From Bog-950 sp035299425 (GTDB lineage: Bacteria; Bacteroidota; Bacteroidia; Chitinophagales; LD1), in NCBI GenBank assembly GCA_035299425.1, contig DATGWP010000046.1:1-16758 (forward strand): a stretch of 16,758 nucleotides of DNA. Reading direction: 5' to 3'. Both the position numbers and the translations under genes were made by a program. The notes below the pieces were generated by a model. The model was not told the DNA's origin. It did no database searches and saw only the letters and a program-made list of their open reading frames with translations. Positions 7,191-15,542 of this stretch are shown in pieces; the first letter of the stretch is position 1; every line of letters starts with the position of its first letter.

Positions 7191-10100
7191 TTACTGTATT
7201 ACCATGCGCTTAGTGGCGCTAAACTCACCAGCCTGCATACGGTAGAAGTAAATACCGGGTGCCAGATTCTCAGGGTTAAACTGCAGCGTATGCGTGCCTT
7301 GCGATAGTTTAGAGTTAACCGGTTGTGCTATCAGCTTGCCGGTGTAGTCAAATATCTGCAGGTTTACCTGCTCTTCGCGCGGCATATCTACTCTTATCAT
7401 AGTGTTGCCGTTGAAAGGGTTTGGTACGTTCTGGTGCAATACAAAATCAGCATCGCGTGCTACATGGCGTATAGCCAGTGGCGTTTCCAGGTTTAATGGA
7501 TAAGCTGTTTCAATAGTCCCTTCCTGCGCATCAGTGGTAAACGCCAGCGGTGTGTGGGTAGGGGTGTAAATGCTATCGGTGTTGTAGTCGTATATCAGGA
7601 ACTGGATGTTCAGGTTGTTATCAGCTACATCGCCATGCAGTGTTAGGAACACACGCGGCGAACCACCTGCATACTGCGGTGCCGAAACACCTACACAGTT
7701 GCCATTGATAAACGCACCTACTATAAAGTTGCCTATCAACTCGGTGCCGTTGGCTTTAACCACAGCGGTTACGTTCATGTTAAACTCGTTGCCAAATATA
7801 TCAGGGTTCCAGGCCGGTACCGAGCGCGGCTCAACCAATATGTTACCGGTAGTACCCGATTTTAACTTATAGCCACGGCCCGGCTGCATGTTTTGAAGGC
7901 TTCCGTTCCAGGTATTAGCTGCGTAGGTGCTAAACTGTGTGCTGCTTTGCAGCACATCACCGCTGCTGCTGTTGAATGATTGCATAAAGTTGCTGGCTGT
8001 GTTTATCTTGCTTTGCGGGAAACCAATCCAGTTCCAGCCGGTTACTACAGGCAGGCTTACGGTATCAGTTAATCGCTGGCCTATCACCTGTAACTCGGTA
8101 GGTGCTGTTACCATAACCTGGTAACTTTTTTGCCAGCTTATTTGCCCCAGTGTACCAAACCAGCTATTGGTAGCCGCTGTATACTGCGCATAGCTATCGT
8201 TGGTTTTAATAATGCTGCCGGTAGTGTTGGCAGTGTATTTCATTATATCGCTTACGGCTGCATTGTTGGGCTGCAGGTAAGTGCTTACCCAGTTCCAGCC
8301 GGTAGCAAGCGGTATGCGCTGCACTATACCTGCCGGGTGCAATAGCATAGGCGCCAGCGGCTGGCCTACCTGTGCATTCTCTACAAAGGTTTGTGTTTCT
8401 ACAGCTTTGTATTCGGTACCTGTGCTGGCATCCCACATACGGAACTCAAACGACTCCTGCGGTTGCACACCATTGTTACCATACACAGTAATGTAAGCAG
8501 CGTAAGTATTACCCGCCGGTGTGTATTGTATATTTGCTACCCCGCGGCATTCATTACCAAAGAACACACCTATGCGGTCGTTGGCATCTGCACTTAGCGG
8601 CGCATTAGCGCTGGTAAGCGAGAAGTTGGCAATAATGTTCATTTGCGATGGCTGTGTTACCACTACCCACGATGGCGAGTTAGCATAAACCGACAACTGT
8701 ATATACAGCGGCTGCTGAATACCCAGGCCGGTAAAGTCGGCATATACGGTATCGTTATATATACCGGGGTTTAAACCCGCGCCGCTCACATTAAAATTAA
8801 TATTAAGCGATGCGCCCTGGGCTATGCTGCCCGGTACACCGGCCGGCGATAACCACGAAGGTACCGATGACAGGGTAAAGCTTTGTGCCGACTGGCTCAG
8901 GTTTTTAAGTGTGCCTGTAAGTGTAGCTGCACCACCGGTAGCTACCGATGCACTTACACCGCTCGGCTGCCAGAACACCGGGCTGTTGTTTACCACAAAA
9001 CTCCATACCACAGGGTACTGCTGTATGTTGCCATTTATATCGTAAAAGCCGCTAACCGCTGCTGTTAGCAGTACGTTTTGCACGGTGCTCAGCGTAGCCG
9101 AATCGAGATTGAAAAGTATTTTATTGCCCGAGCAGGTGTAAGTAAAGTTAACCGGGTTGCCGTTATCGGTGCGTACCAGGGTAACCGCATAAGGTATCAG
9201 CGTTTGCAGGTTAAAGTAATGGCTGCAATCAATATCCTCGCTAAAGCTTACGCTCACTTCTTCGTTTATATTCAATACACCATCGGCCGGCGAAGGGGTA
9301 CCAAACAGGGTAACCGATGTTCTGTCAATGATACCGCTAAGCGCCACTGAGTACGAGCGCGAACCCGCCGTTGCACAATCGGCATAAGCGCGTATTTCGT
9401 ACGGGCCATCGGCCAGGTTACCCATGTTTATATCCAGTGCGTAATAAGGCAAACCATTTTGCTGTAACTGTGCGCGGCTTACAATAGAGCTTGCAATACC
9501 TGCCCAGCTTTGCCCGGTGCGGCGTATTTCTAATCCTATTTGCAATAGCGATGTATCGTTTACATTAAACGCACCGTAGGTAATGCGCAGCGTATCGCTG
9601 CCATCGTTTACCAGCCAGTTATTGCTTGGGGTAAACAAAGTAACATCGCTGCAAGTGCTTTGAAAACCTACATTAAATTGTGTTTCGTCGCTAATGTTGG
9701 GGTCGCACGGCGAGTATATAATCAGCTTAATGCCGTTATAATCTACCGCTATAGGTCCGGCCTCTACACTTAGTGTGGCAAATACCGAACCGTTAGCCGG
9801 TATGGTAAAGGTAGCCGGGGCCTGGGTAATTATCTGGCCGGCCAATCTTACCACAGCACCATCCAGGTTGCTGTTAGGGTCTACAATTACTTCGTAGGTA
9901 CGTGTTTCGTTGCTTTCGCTAAAGTTGCTCATCTGCACGGTAAGCGTAGCCTGCGAATTGATAGGCACGTTCTGCACGTTAGGCGTAGTTACAAGTATCT
10001 CCGGGTAGTCACGCTGCTGTGTGCCTTCTTCGTGCGGGCACGATGAGGTACCGGCAGATAACTTAAAGGCCGGTGTACCATACACCTTATCGCGTTTTAC

Positions 10101-13100
10101 ATCTATGCTGAAAAAATCGCCCGGGTCTTTATCATTCAGTGTATAGGTTACCGATTTGCTGCTGCTGCTGCTGTTATCGGTAACTTTGCTGGTGGTCCAG
10201 CTAAAATTCACTTCGGTGCCTGCTTCCACGTTGTTTTGCTCGGTACCCACATTAAGGGCCGCTGCAATTGTTGGGTTAATAGACGACTGGTAGGTTATAC
10301 TCATCGAGCTGCTATTCTCGTTGGTAGTGTTATAGCTATAAGTTACCCCGCCGCTAAATGAACGGTTCTCTACAAATTCGGCATTGGTAATGTTAGCATG
10401 GTTTTTATCTACCACCTGCTCCCATACATTTTTATAGTTCTGGTATATAAGGGCCGAATCGCTACCCAGGTTATTATAAAAACCAATCAGATAGTTCAGT
10501 TGTGGTATCAGGGTATTTTTAATGTGTCCTATGGTATACGAATAAGTGGTTGCAAAATCCTGTGCACCCCATATAAGCGCTGTATCCAGGTCGGGCTGGC
10601 AGGTAGCCGAATCCATTTTTACAATATAGCTAAGGCCATATATCATATTAAATGAACCACCCACTACTACATCGGCTTCTTCGCCTATAAAATTATCGTT
10701 ATCGCTGGTGCTGTAGGTATTAAGCGTGGTAAACGTTGTGTTTACGCTTTGGTTGCTGGTGTTTACCTCGTTGGTAGCTATAGAAAGATTAAGCTGGCCG
10801 CCGGCGCTGAATACAATACCTGTAAACGGCACCGGTATCTCGGCACCTACGCTCACGTTTAAGTAAGTATTGCTGGCCAGGCCCGATTCCATACCGGTAG
10901 AGTAACCATAGCTAAGCGATGTACCCTGCTCCAGCGTGGTACTGCTGCCATCGCCCATAGGGTCGTGCAGGATAAATAAAGGCAGCTCGGGGGTTTTGGT
11001 AATAAAGGTATTGGTTAGCGAGCGGTTACCTTCTACTACAGCCCAGAAAGAAGTATCGGCCGCAGAGGCATCCCACGTTTGCGCATGTATGGTTATAAAT
11101 TTCTGGTAAGGGTGTGCACCACTACCCGATATGTTAGGCTTGCCGGGGTTAATGCTGTAATTTACAAAGAAGGTATCCAGCGTAAAGTAAATGAAGCTGC
11201 TATCGCTCACATCATCAAACACAGTTACTCTGCCGGTATCTACCGGGCAGCTTTGGTTGCCCAGGTAATTATAGTTGCGCCATACACGTATGCGCATTTG
11301 GTACAGGTTGCCCTGCTTAAATACCACATTGCCACCGCAGCTTGCGTCTATGCCTAAAAGCTCTAAACTCAGCCTGCCGCCATATACATATTTGGCCTCG
11401 GCAGCCGGGCGGGTTGTTTGCAGTATAGTATCGTAGGTTATAAGCGTATCGCGGCTTATGGCCACCTGGCCGTTACCCAATACAATGGTATCAATGGTAA
11501 TTACCGGTGGGTTGGCTACAATGGTTCTTTGCGTTACCGAGTCGCGGTTGCGCAAATCTACATTGCGTATGCGGTTACCCAGGCCCTGAAACGAATTTAC
11601 TATAGCCGTTTCCACATTAGCATTGCCGGTGGTTACACTGATTAACTCTACACTATATTGTTGTGCAGGCAGCACCAGCGGGTAACCGCCTAAAAGATTG
11701 CCATCTACCGGAACGTTAAGGGTATAGCAGCCTACCGAGCTGGTACCTTCTATTTTAAAAAGAAAGCTGCTAGCTATTTGTGTTTCGCAGTAGCCCTTCA
11801 GGTCGAGCCACAGCGTATCAGTAGTGGCATCCTGAAAATTTAAATTGGGTACGTTATCTACCACTACCATAGAGGTAACCGGTGGGCTAAACGTATGGTT
11901 AGCATATACCGGTTTAAAAGTATAAAGGCCTTCATCCTGCGCGGTGTAGGTGTATTGGCCGGTAGCATTGGTTATTATTCCTACATCCTGCCCGTTTACC
12001 AGTATCTTAACATCCTTACTTCCGCAGCCGGGGTTACCCGCCTGGTTAGGAAAATATACCTGGCCCGAAATAGTAAACACGCTGGTATCGGTAAAGTTAG
12101 CCTGTGGTGCGTTAAATGCTAACAGGTCTAATGTGCGTTGCAGGCTGGGTGGGTTAAACTGGTGCGTGCCTTTGCTTGGTGTAAGCGTGTAGGTGGCTTC
12201 CTCATTATAATACACATTGCGTATTTCGTAAAAGCCCGATGCATCGGTAGTATCCCGGTAAGTATAGGTTTGTCCCAGTACTGTACCGGTGGCGGTTACT
12301 ATTACATCCGGTACCGGTGCATTCAGCGGCGATTTTACATACCCGCTCAGGCGGCCGTTTTCTTTTACCCAACCGGTTTCATCGCATACCAGGTACACCC
12401 CTAATGGGTTGGTTATAGGAATTAATGTATAATCATATCGCACACCCGGTGTACCGTCAAAATCGGTAAAGGTAGTGGCGTTCTGGTTGGTTAGCTGCGC
12501 AATTATTTGTCCGTTTCTCCGTATTTCATAACCACCAGCAGGCCCCAAATTGTTCCAGGTTAGTACAGTTTTATTTACATATAAACCCTGGCTGGCCCTG
12601 AATCCATAATCGGGCGTAGCGCCGTTTACAGTATTCGTTGCGGGGCCTTGTACAACAGTTCCGTTGGGATATATCCAAATCTTCTTTCCAAAGTATTTAT
12701 TTCTACACTTGGTTAAAGTGTTATCGGTATACGTAAAGCTACCATACTGAGGAGAAACTGTATCAATAGCCACACTATCGCGGAATATTACATATTTCAA
12801 AGAACCTAATGATGGGTCTGATAATGGATAAATACCAACAATGTTCTGAAAGACTAATAATATAGTGTTGTTGCTGGCAGGAAAGGTTAGCAAAGTGTCG
12901 TTAGGGTTAAAATCCGGCACCTGGCATGGTATAATTGAACCTCTATAGCTGGTGCTTTGCGATAAGCCCACGCCTGTGAAAGGAGCAATTTCGTTGGCAA
13001 AATTATTGGCAGGGTCCTGAAACCGCCAGTAGCCGCGCAGTCTGTTATAAAAAGGGGCACTGTAGAGTGTTGTATTTTTATAAGCATTTATCTGCGCAGA

Positions 13101-13694
13101 TGTTAATGCGACATCGTATACCTGAACTTCATCCAGGTAAGCCGGGAAAGCCGTCTCTCCGTTACGATTGTTGAAACCCATGCGCACACTATAAACCGAA
13201 CTACTATTAATAGTACCGGTTATAGCACTGGCACCGGTAGCTATAGCAACGCCGTTAATATATATAGACGGCACACCGCCCGATTGCCACGTAAACGCTA
13301 CATGCGCCCAGGTGTTTGCGGCTATAGTACTGGGAGCACTAATAGTATATGCCGTGCCGCCAATGCCTATTTGAGCCCGTATATACTGCACACTACCCTG
13401 TCGGGTCATTAACAGTGCAAACTGATTATCAGTTGCTGCGCCATCGCCCCATTTACCTATAATCGTTTGAAAAACTCCATCAGCAGGCAAGCTTGTAGTG
13501 TTTACCCAGGCAGCCATAGTTATAGCCGACATATTGTTATACGCAGCTAAATCGCCGGCATTGGCATAGCCAAAGCCGCCGGGTATCAGGTTTAAGCAAT
13601 TGCCGCTACACATAGTGGGCGACTGTGCCTGCACCATAGTGTTGCTAAATAAACTAAGTGCTAAAGCAAATAGCAGGTAAAATTTGTTTTTCAT
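7191..13694 (-). CDS. Giant multidomain T9SS-secreted surface protein
   Basis: This 2167-residue protein starts with a signal peptide (1-24, ending VQAQ). Domains in order: a LamG/concanavalin-like jellyroll (about 40-228, with YLDEVQVYDVALTSAQI); an FN3-like module (362-428); two carboxypeptidase-regulatory-like beta folds (449-530, 541-620); a long unassigned region (about 620-1450) with a helical stretch, a serine run and SSCPHEEGT at 1217-1225; a Big_5/SbsA-like Ig domain (about 1462-1560); and a BACON-like beta module (about 1575-1665). Two FGNECRGVA/INGNCVGVS modules then flank a pair of GWNW repeats. Residues 2085-2167 form a T9SS type A sorting domain (NVPNPFNGNT, then GIYFYRM near the end). 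T9SS carries such proteins across the outer membrane, where they are anchored or released. The jellyroll suggests glycan or matrix binding; no catalytic motif was recognised. A TPR-LuxR regulator gene is divergent from it. Confidence 0.93.
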   Translation of the reverse strand: MKNKFYLLFALALSLFSNTMVQAQSPTMCSGNCLNLIPGGFGYANAGDLAAYNNMSAITMAAWVNTTSLPADGVFQTIIGKWGDGAATDNQFALLMTRQGSVQYIRAQIGIGGTAYTISAPSTIAANTWAHVAFTWQSGGVPSIYINGVAIATGASAITGTINSSSVYSVRMGFNNRNGETAFPAYLDEVQVYDVALTSAQINAYKNTTLYSAPFYNRLRGYWRFQDPANNFANEIAPFTGVGLSQSTSYRGSIIPCQVPDFNPNDTLLTFPASNNTILLVFQNIVGIYPLSDPSLGSLKYVIFRDSVAIDTVSPQYGSFTYTDNTLTKCRNKYFGKKIWIYPNGTVVQGPATNTVNGATPDYGFRASQGLYVNKTVLTWNNLGPAGGYEIRRNGQIIAQLTNQNATTFTDFDGTPGVRYDYTLIPITNPLGVYLVCDETGWVKENGRLSGYVKSPLNAPVPDVIVTATGTVLGQTYTYRDTTDASGFYEIRNVYYNEEATYTLTPSKGTHQFNPPSLQRTLDLLAFNAPQANFTDTSVFTISGQVYFPNQAGNPGCGSKDVKILVNGQDVGIITNATGQYTYTAQDEGLYTFKPVYANHTFSPPVTSMVVVDNVPNLNFQDATTDTLWLDLKGYCETQIASSFLFKIEGTSSVGCYTLNVPVDGNLLGGYPLVLPAQQYSVELISVTTGNANVETAIVNSFQGLGNRIRNVDLRNRDSVTQRTIVANPPVITIDTIVLGNGQVAISRDTLITYDTILQTTRPAAEAKYVYGGRLSLELLGIDASCGGNVVFKQGNLYQMRIRVWRNYNYLGNQSCPVDTGRVTVFDDVSDSSFIYFTLDTFFVNYSINPGKPNISGSGAHPYQKFITIHAQTWDASAADTSFWAVVEGNRSLTNTFITKTPELPLFILHDPMGDGSSTTLEQGTSLSYGYSTGMESGLASNTYLNVSVGAEIPVPFTGIVFSAGGQLNLSIATNEVNTSNQSVNTTFTTLNTYSTSDNDNFIGEEADVVVGGSFNMIYGLSYIVKMDSATCQPDLDTALIWGAQDFATTYSYTIGHIKNTLIPQLNYLIGFYNNLGSDSALIYQNYKNVWEQVVDKNHANITNAEFVENRSFSGGVTYSYNTTNENSSSMSITYQSSINPTIAAALNVGTEQNNVEAGTEVNFSWTTSKVTDNSSSSSKSVTYTLNDKDPGDFFSIDVKRDKVYGTPAFKLSAGTSSCPHEEGTQQRDYPEILVTTPNVQNVPINSQATLTVQMSNFSESNETRTYEVIVDPNSNLDGAVVRLAGQIITQAPATFTIPANGSVFATLSVEAGPIAVDYNGIKLIIYSPCDPNISDETQFNVGFQSTCSDVTLFTPSNNWLVNDGSDTLRITYGAFNVNDTSLLQIGLEIRRTGQSWAGIASSIVSRAQLQQNGLPYYALDINMGNLADGPYEIRAYADCATAGSRSYSVALSGIIDRTSVTLFGTPSPADGVLNINEEVSVSFSEDIDCSHYFNLQTLIPYAVTLVRTDNGNPVNFTYTCSGNKILFNLDSATLSTVQNVLLTAAVSGFYDINGNIQQYPVVWSFVVNNSPVFWQPSGVSASVATGGAATLTGTLKNLSQSAQSFTLSSVPSWLSPAGVPGSIAQGASLNINFNVSGAGLNPGIYNDTVYADFTGLGIQQPLYIQLSVYANSPSWVVVTQPSQMNIIANFSLTSANAPLSADANDRIGVFFGNECRGVANIQYTPAGNTYAAYITVYGNNGVQPQESFEFRMWDASTGTEYKAVETQTFVENAQVGQPLAPMLLHPAGIVQRIPLATGWNWVSTYLQPNNAAVSDIMKYTANTTGSIIKTNDSYAQYTAATNSWFGTLGQISWQKSYQVMVTAPTELQVIGQRLTDTVSLPVVTGWNWIGFPQSKINTASNFMQSFNSSSGDVLQSSTQFSTYAANTWNGSLQNMQPGRGYKLKSGTTGNILVEPRSVPAWNPDIFGNEFNMNVTAVVKANGTELIGNFIVGAFINGNCVGVSAPQYAGGSPRVFLTLHGDVADNNLNIQFLIYDYNTDSIYTPTHTPLAFTTDAQEGTIETAYPLNLETPLAIRHVARDADFVLHQNVPNPFNGNTMIRVDMPREEQVNLQIFDYTGKLIAQPVNSKLSQGTHTLQFNPENLAPGIYFYRMQAGEFSATKRMVIQ

Positions 13695-13776
13695 GCCAGG
13701 GAGTTTTTTTGATTTCAGGTTTTTGAACGATTTGAAATTGCGAAGGCAAATATTGACAATGCCTTTTTAGCGCACA

Positions 13777-13795
13777 CACTACAAATGCACTACAA
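13777..13795. repeat. Pair of 8-bp direct repeats in the divergent intergenic region
   Basis: CACTACAA occurs at 13777-13784 and again at 13788-13795, so the copies are 11 bp apart, about one helical turn. They lie between the giant cargo gene and the regulator gene, some 37 bp before the regulator start and 83 bp before the cargo gene start. The geometry would suit a dimeric activator or autoregulator binding one DNA face. The repeats are short, so chance is a real alternative. Confidence 0.35.
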
Positions 13796-13819
13796 GCCCT
13801 ACCGGTTATTAAACAATAG

Positions 13820-13827
13820 TAAATTTG
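13820..13827 (+). promoter_or_regulatory. TAnnTTTG -7 box just before the regulator gene
   Basis: TAAATTTG matches every fixed position of the Bacteroidota -7 consensus. It ends only four bases before the ATG at 13832, so transcription would start at or next to the start codon and the mRNA would be leaderless or nearly so. No TTTG -33 element is found at the usual distance of about 19-21 nt, which weakens the call; an activator could compensate. Confidence 0.4.
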
Positions 13828-13831
13828 CACC

Positions 13832-15520
13832 ATGGCAGAAGCTGTGTTTCAGAACAAAAAGCTGGAAGAAATTTTTGAAGAGGTATGGCTAAACCCCGCA
13901 GACGCCCTGGCGGCGCTTGATAAGCTACCGGTGGCAGCTGTTAAAAAAACACTGACCGGTGCAAGTGCCGATGCTCACGCGCTGCGCTTTATACTCGATA
14001 TACTATTGCAGCGGTTTGAGGGCCTTGACCTGGAACAGGAAAAATTGCTGGGCCACTATACAAATGCGAAGGACACAGAAAAAGCAGCCTTGCTGCACGT
14101 GTGGCGCATGTATGCCTGGATACTGATGGGCCGGCTGGTAGAAGCCGACAAAATACGGCTGGCGTTTGCGCAAATGTATAAACCGGAAGATGCCCCATTG
14201 GCTTACGGCTGCTATTACGTATTTACCTGTGCTTACTGCGAGCGCAACGGCTACTACGAAGATTACATACGCCTGGCGCAGGAAACCGAAACACATTTGC
14301 AGATATACGATATAAACCCGGTATGGCAAACCGGCTTGCTATGCCTGGCAAAGCTTTACCGCAGCCGCGCACATAGTAATTACAACCGGCCTGCCGAAGC
14401 GCTGCAAGCTATGCAGCAGGTAGAAAAAGATATTGAAGAACATGGCTTATGCAGCCAGATAACCGAACAGCTGCTATACTGCCGCGTAATGCACTACGAA
14501 AATTTTGGTGAGCGAAAAAAAGCCATACAGGTGCTGGAAGATTTGGTGGAATTGACCCTAAGGCGAAAATATTCCGACATGGCTAAGTATGCCTCGGTAG
14601 CCAATCTTTTAAATACGTATGTGCTGCGCAACAGGCAGCTTGGCAAAGATGAAAAAGAGTATAACGACAACCGCAAAAGGCAGCTACACCTTATAAGCAA
14701 AAGCGATAAAGTGGTTGCTGACAGCTTTGAAACTTCAGCCACTGCGTTTTACTGCTATGCCAAAGCAGGTTTTTTTCTGCAAGAGGGGGATTTGAATAAA
14801 GGCCTTCAGGCCATTGCAAAAAGTATACGCATTTTTTACCGGTATGGGCATATCCGTTTTTTGGCACAGGCTTATACGGCAGCGCATAAAATTTACAAGG
14901 CGGGCGCCATTGCGGGTGCCAGTTACCGCATGGCTTACAAAGCCGCACGCTGCGCCGACCAGATACGCATAATGACAGATGTGTATTATAAGCAGGTTTT
15001 AAAACGCCGTATAGAGTCGCTGGAGTTACAATTTAAAATAAGAGAGAAGGAATTAAACGAAACCATGCTTAAGCAACAACTAGAGGCCATGAGTAAAGAG
15101 ATACAGCTAACCACCCTGAACCTGCACGAAAAAATACAAGTGCTGGATGAGCTAAAAACTTATGTGAACTCGCTGAAGAAAAAGGAGCTTGAAACGCGCC
15201 AGTTGATAAACACCATTGCCAAAAAAATTGACTCGGTAAAAATAACCGAGGAAGACAAGGCTATGCTGCAACAAAAAATAAGCAGCACCCACCAGCAGTT
15301 TACTACCATACTGGCCGAAAAGTACCCTGCGCTATCTAACCTTGAGTTGCGTATGTGCAGCCTGTTTCAAACCGGTATGACCAACAAGGAGCTGGCCAAG
15401 CTATACGGCCAGGGCGAAAAAAGTTATGAGCAGCACCGGTACCGTATAAAGAAAAAGATGGGCTTAGGTAACGACGATAAACTTGTAACCCACTTGTTAA
15501 AACTAAGCACCGGTAAATAA
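13832..15520 (+). CDS. Cytoplasmic TPR/coiled-coil transcriptional regulator with LuxR-type HTH
   Basis: This 562-residue protein has no signal peptide or membrane segment. Residues about 35-385 are a helical TPR-like array (for example RPAEALQAMQQVEKDIEEHG and AKAGFFLQEGDLNKGLQAIA). A long coiled coil follows (about 388-490, with LELQFKIREKELNETMLKQQ). The C-terminus (about 500-558) is a LuxR/GerE-type helix-turn-helix: LSNLELRMCSLFQTGMTNKE, LAKLYG, then EQHRYRIKKKMGLGNDDKL. This matches the TPR-plus-HTH regulators common in Bacteroidota, in which the TPR part probably senses a protein or peptide partner and the coiled coil mediates dimerisation. It is divergent from the giant T9SS cargo gene, a natural candidate target, and 22 bp upstream of a gene of similar design. 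The HTH assignment is firm; signal and targets are not visible. Confidence 0.85.
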   Translation: MAEAVFQNKKLEEIFEEVWLNPADALAALDKLPVAAVKKTLTGASADAHALRFILDILLQRFEGLDLEQEKLLGHYTNAKDTEKAALLHVWRMYAWILMGRLVEADKIRLAFAQMYKPEDAPLAYGCYYVFTCAYCERNGYYEDYIRLAQETETHLQIYDINPVWQTGLLCLAKLYRSRAHSNYNRPAEALQAMQQVEKDIEEHGLCSQITEQLLYCRVMHYENFGERKKAIQVLEDLVELTLRRKYSDMAKYASVANLLNTYVLRNRQLGKDEKEYNDNRKRQLHLISKSDKVVADSFETSATAFYCYAKAGFFLQEGDLNKGLQAIAKSIRIFYRYGHIRFLAQAYTAAHKIYKAGAIAGASYRMAYKAARCADQIRIMTDVYYKQVLKRRIESLELQFKIREKELNETMLKQQLEAMSKEIQLTTLNLHEKIQVLDELKTYVNSLKKKELETRQLINTIAKKIDSVKITEEDKAMLQQKISSTHQQFTTILAEKYPALSNLELRMCSLFQTGMTNKELAKLYGQGEKSYEQHRYRIKKKMGLGNDDKLVTHLLKLSTGK

Positions 15521-15542
15521 TACTTAGCTACTTTCAGCACCT

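Noticed and set aside
10158..10172. Five GCT units (AGC on the coding strand) as a phase-variation microsatellite
   Set aside because: It is short, and slippage by a trinucleotide only changes the number of serines, so it cannot switch the gene off.
13712..13738. ATTTCA/TGAAAT inverted repeat in the leader of the giant gene
   Set aside because: Only six perfect pairs with a 15-nt loop in AT-rich sequence; too weak to separate from chance.
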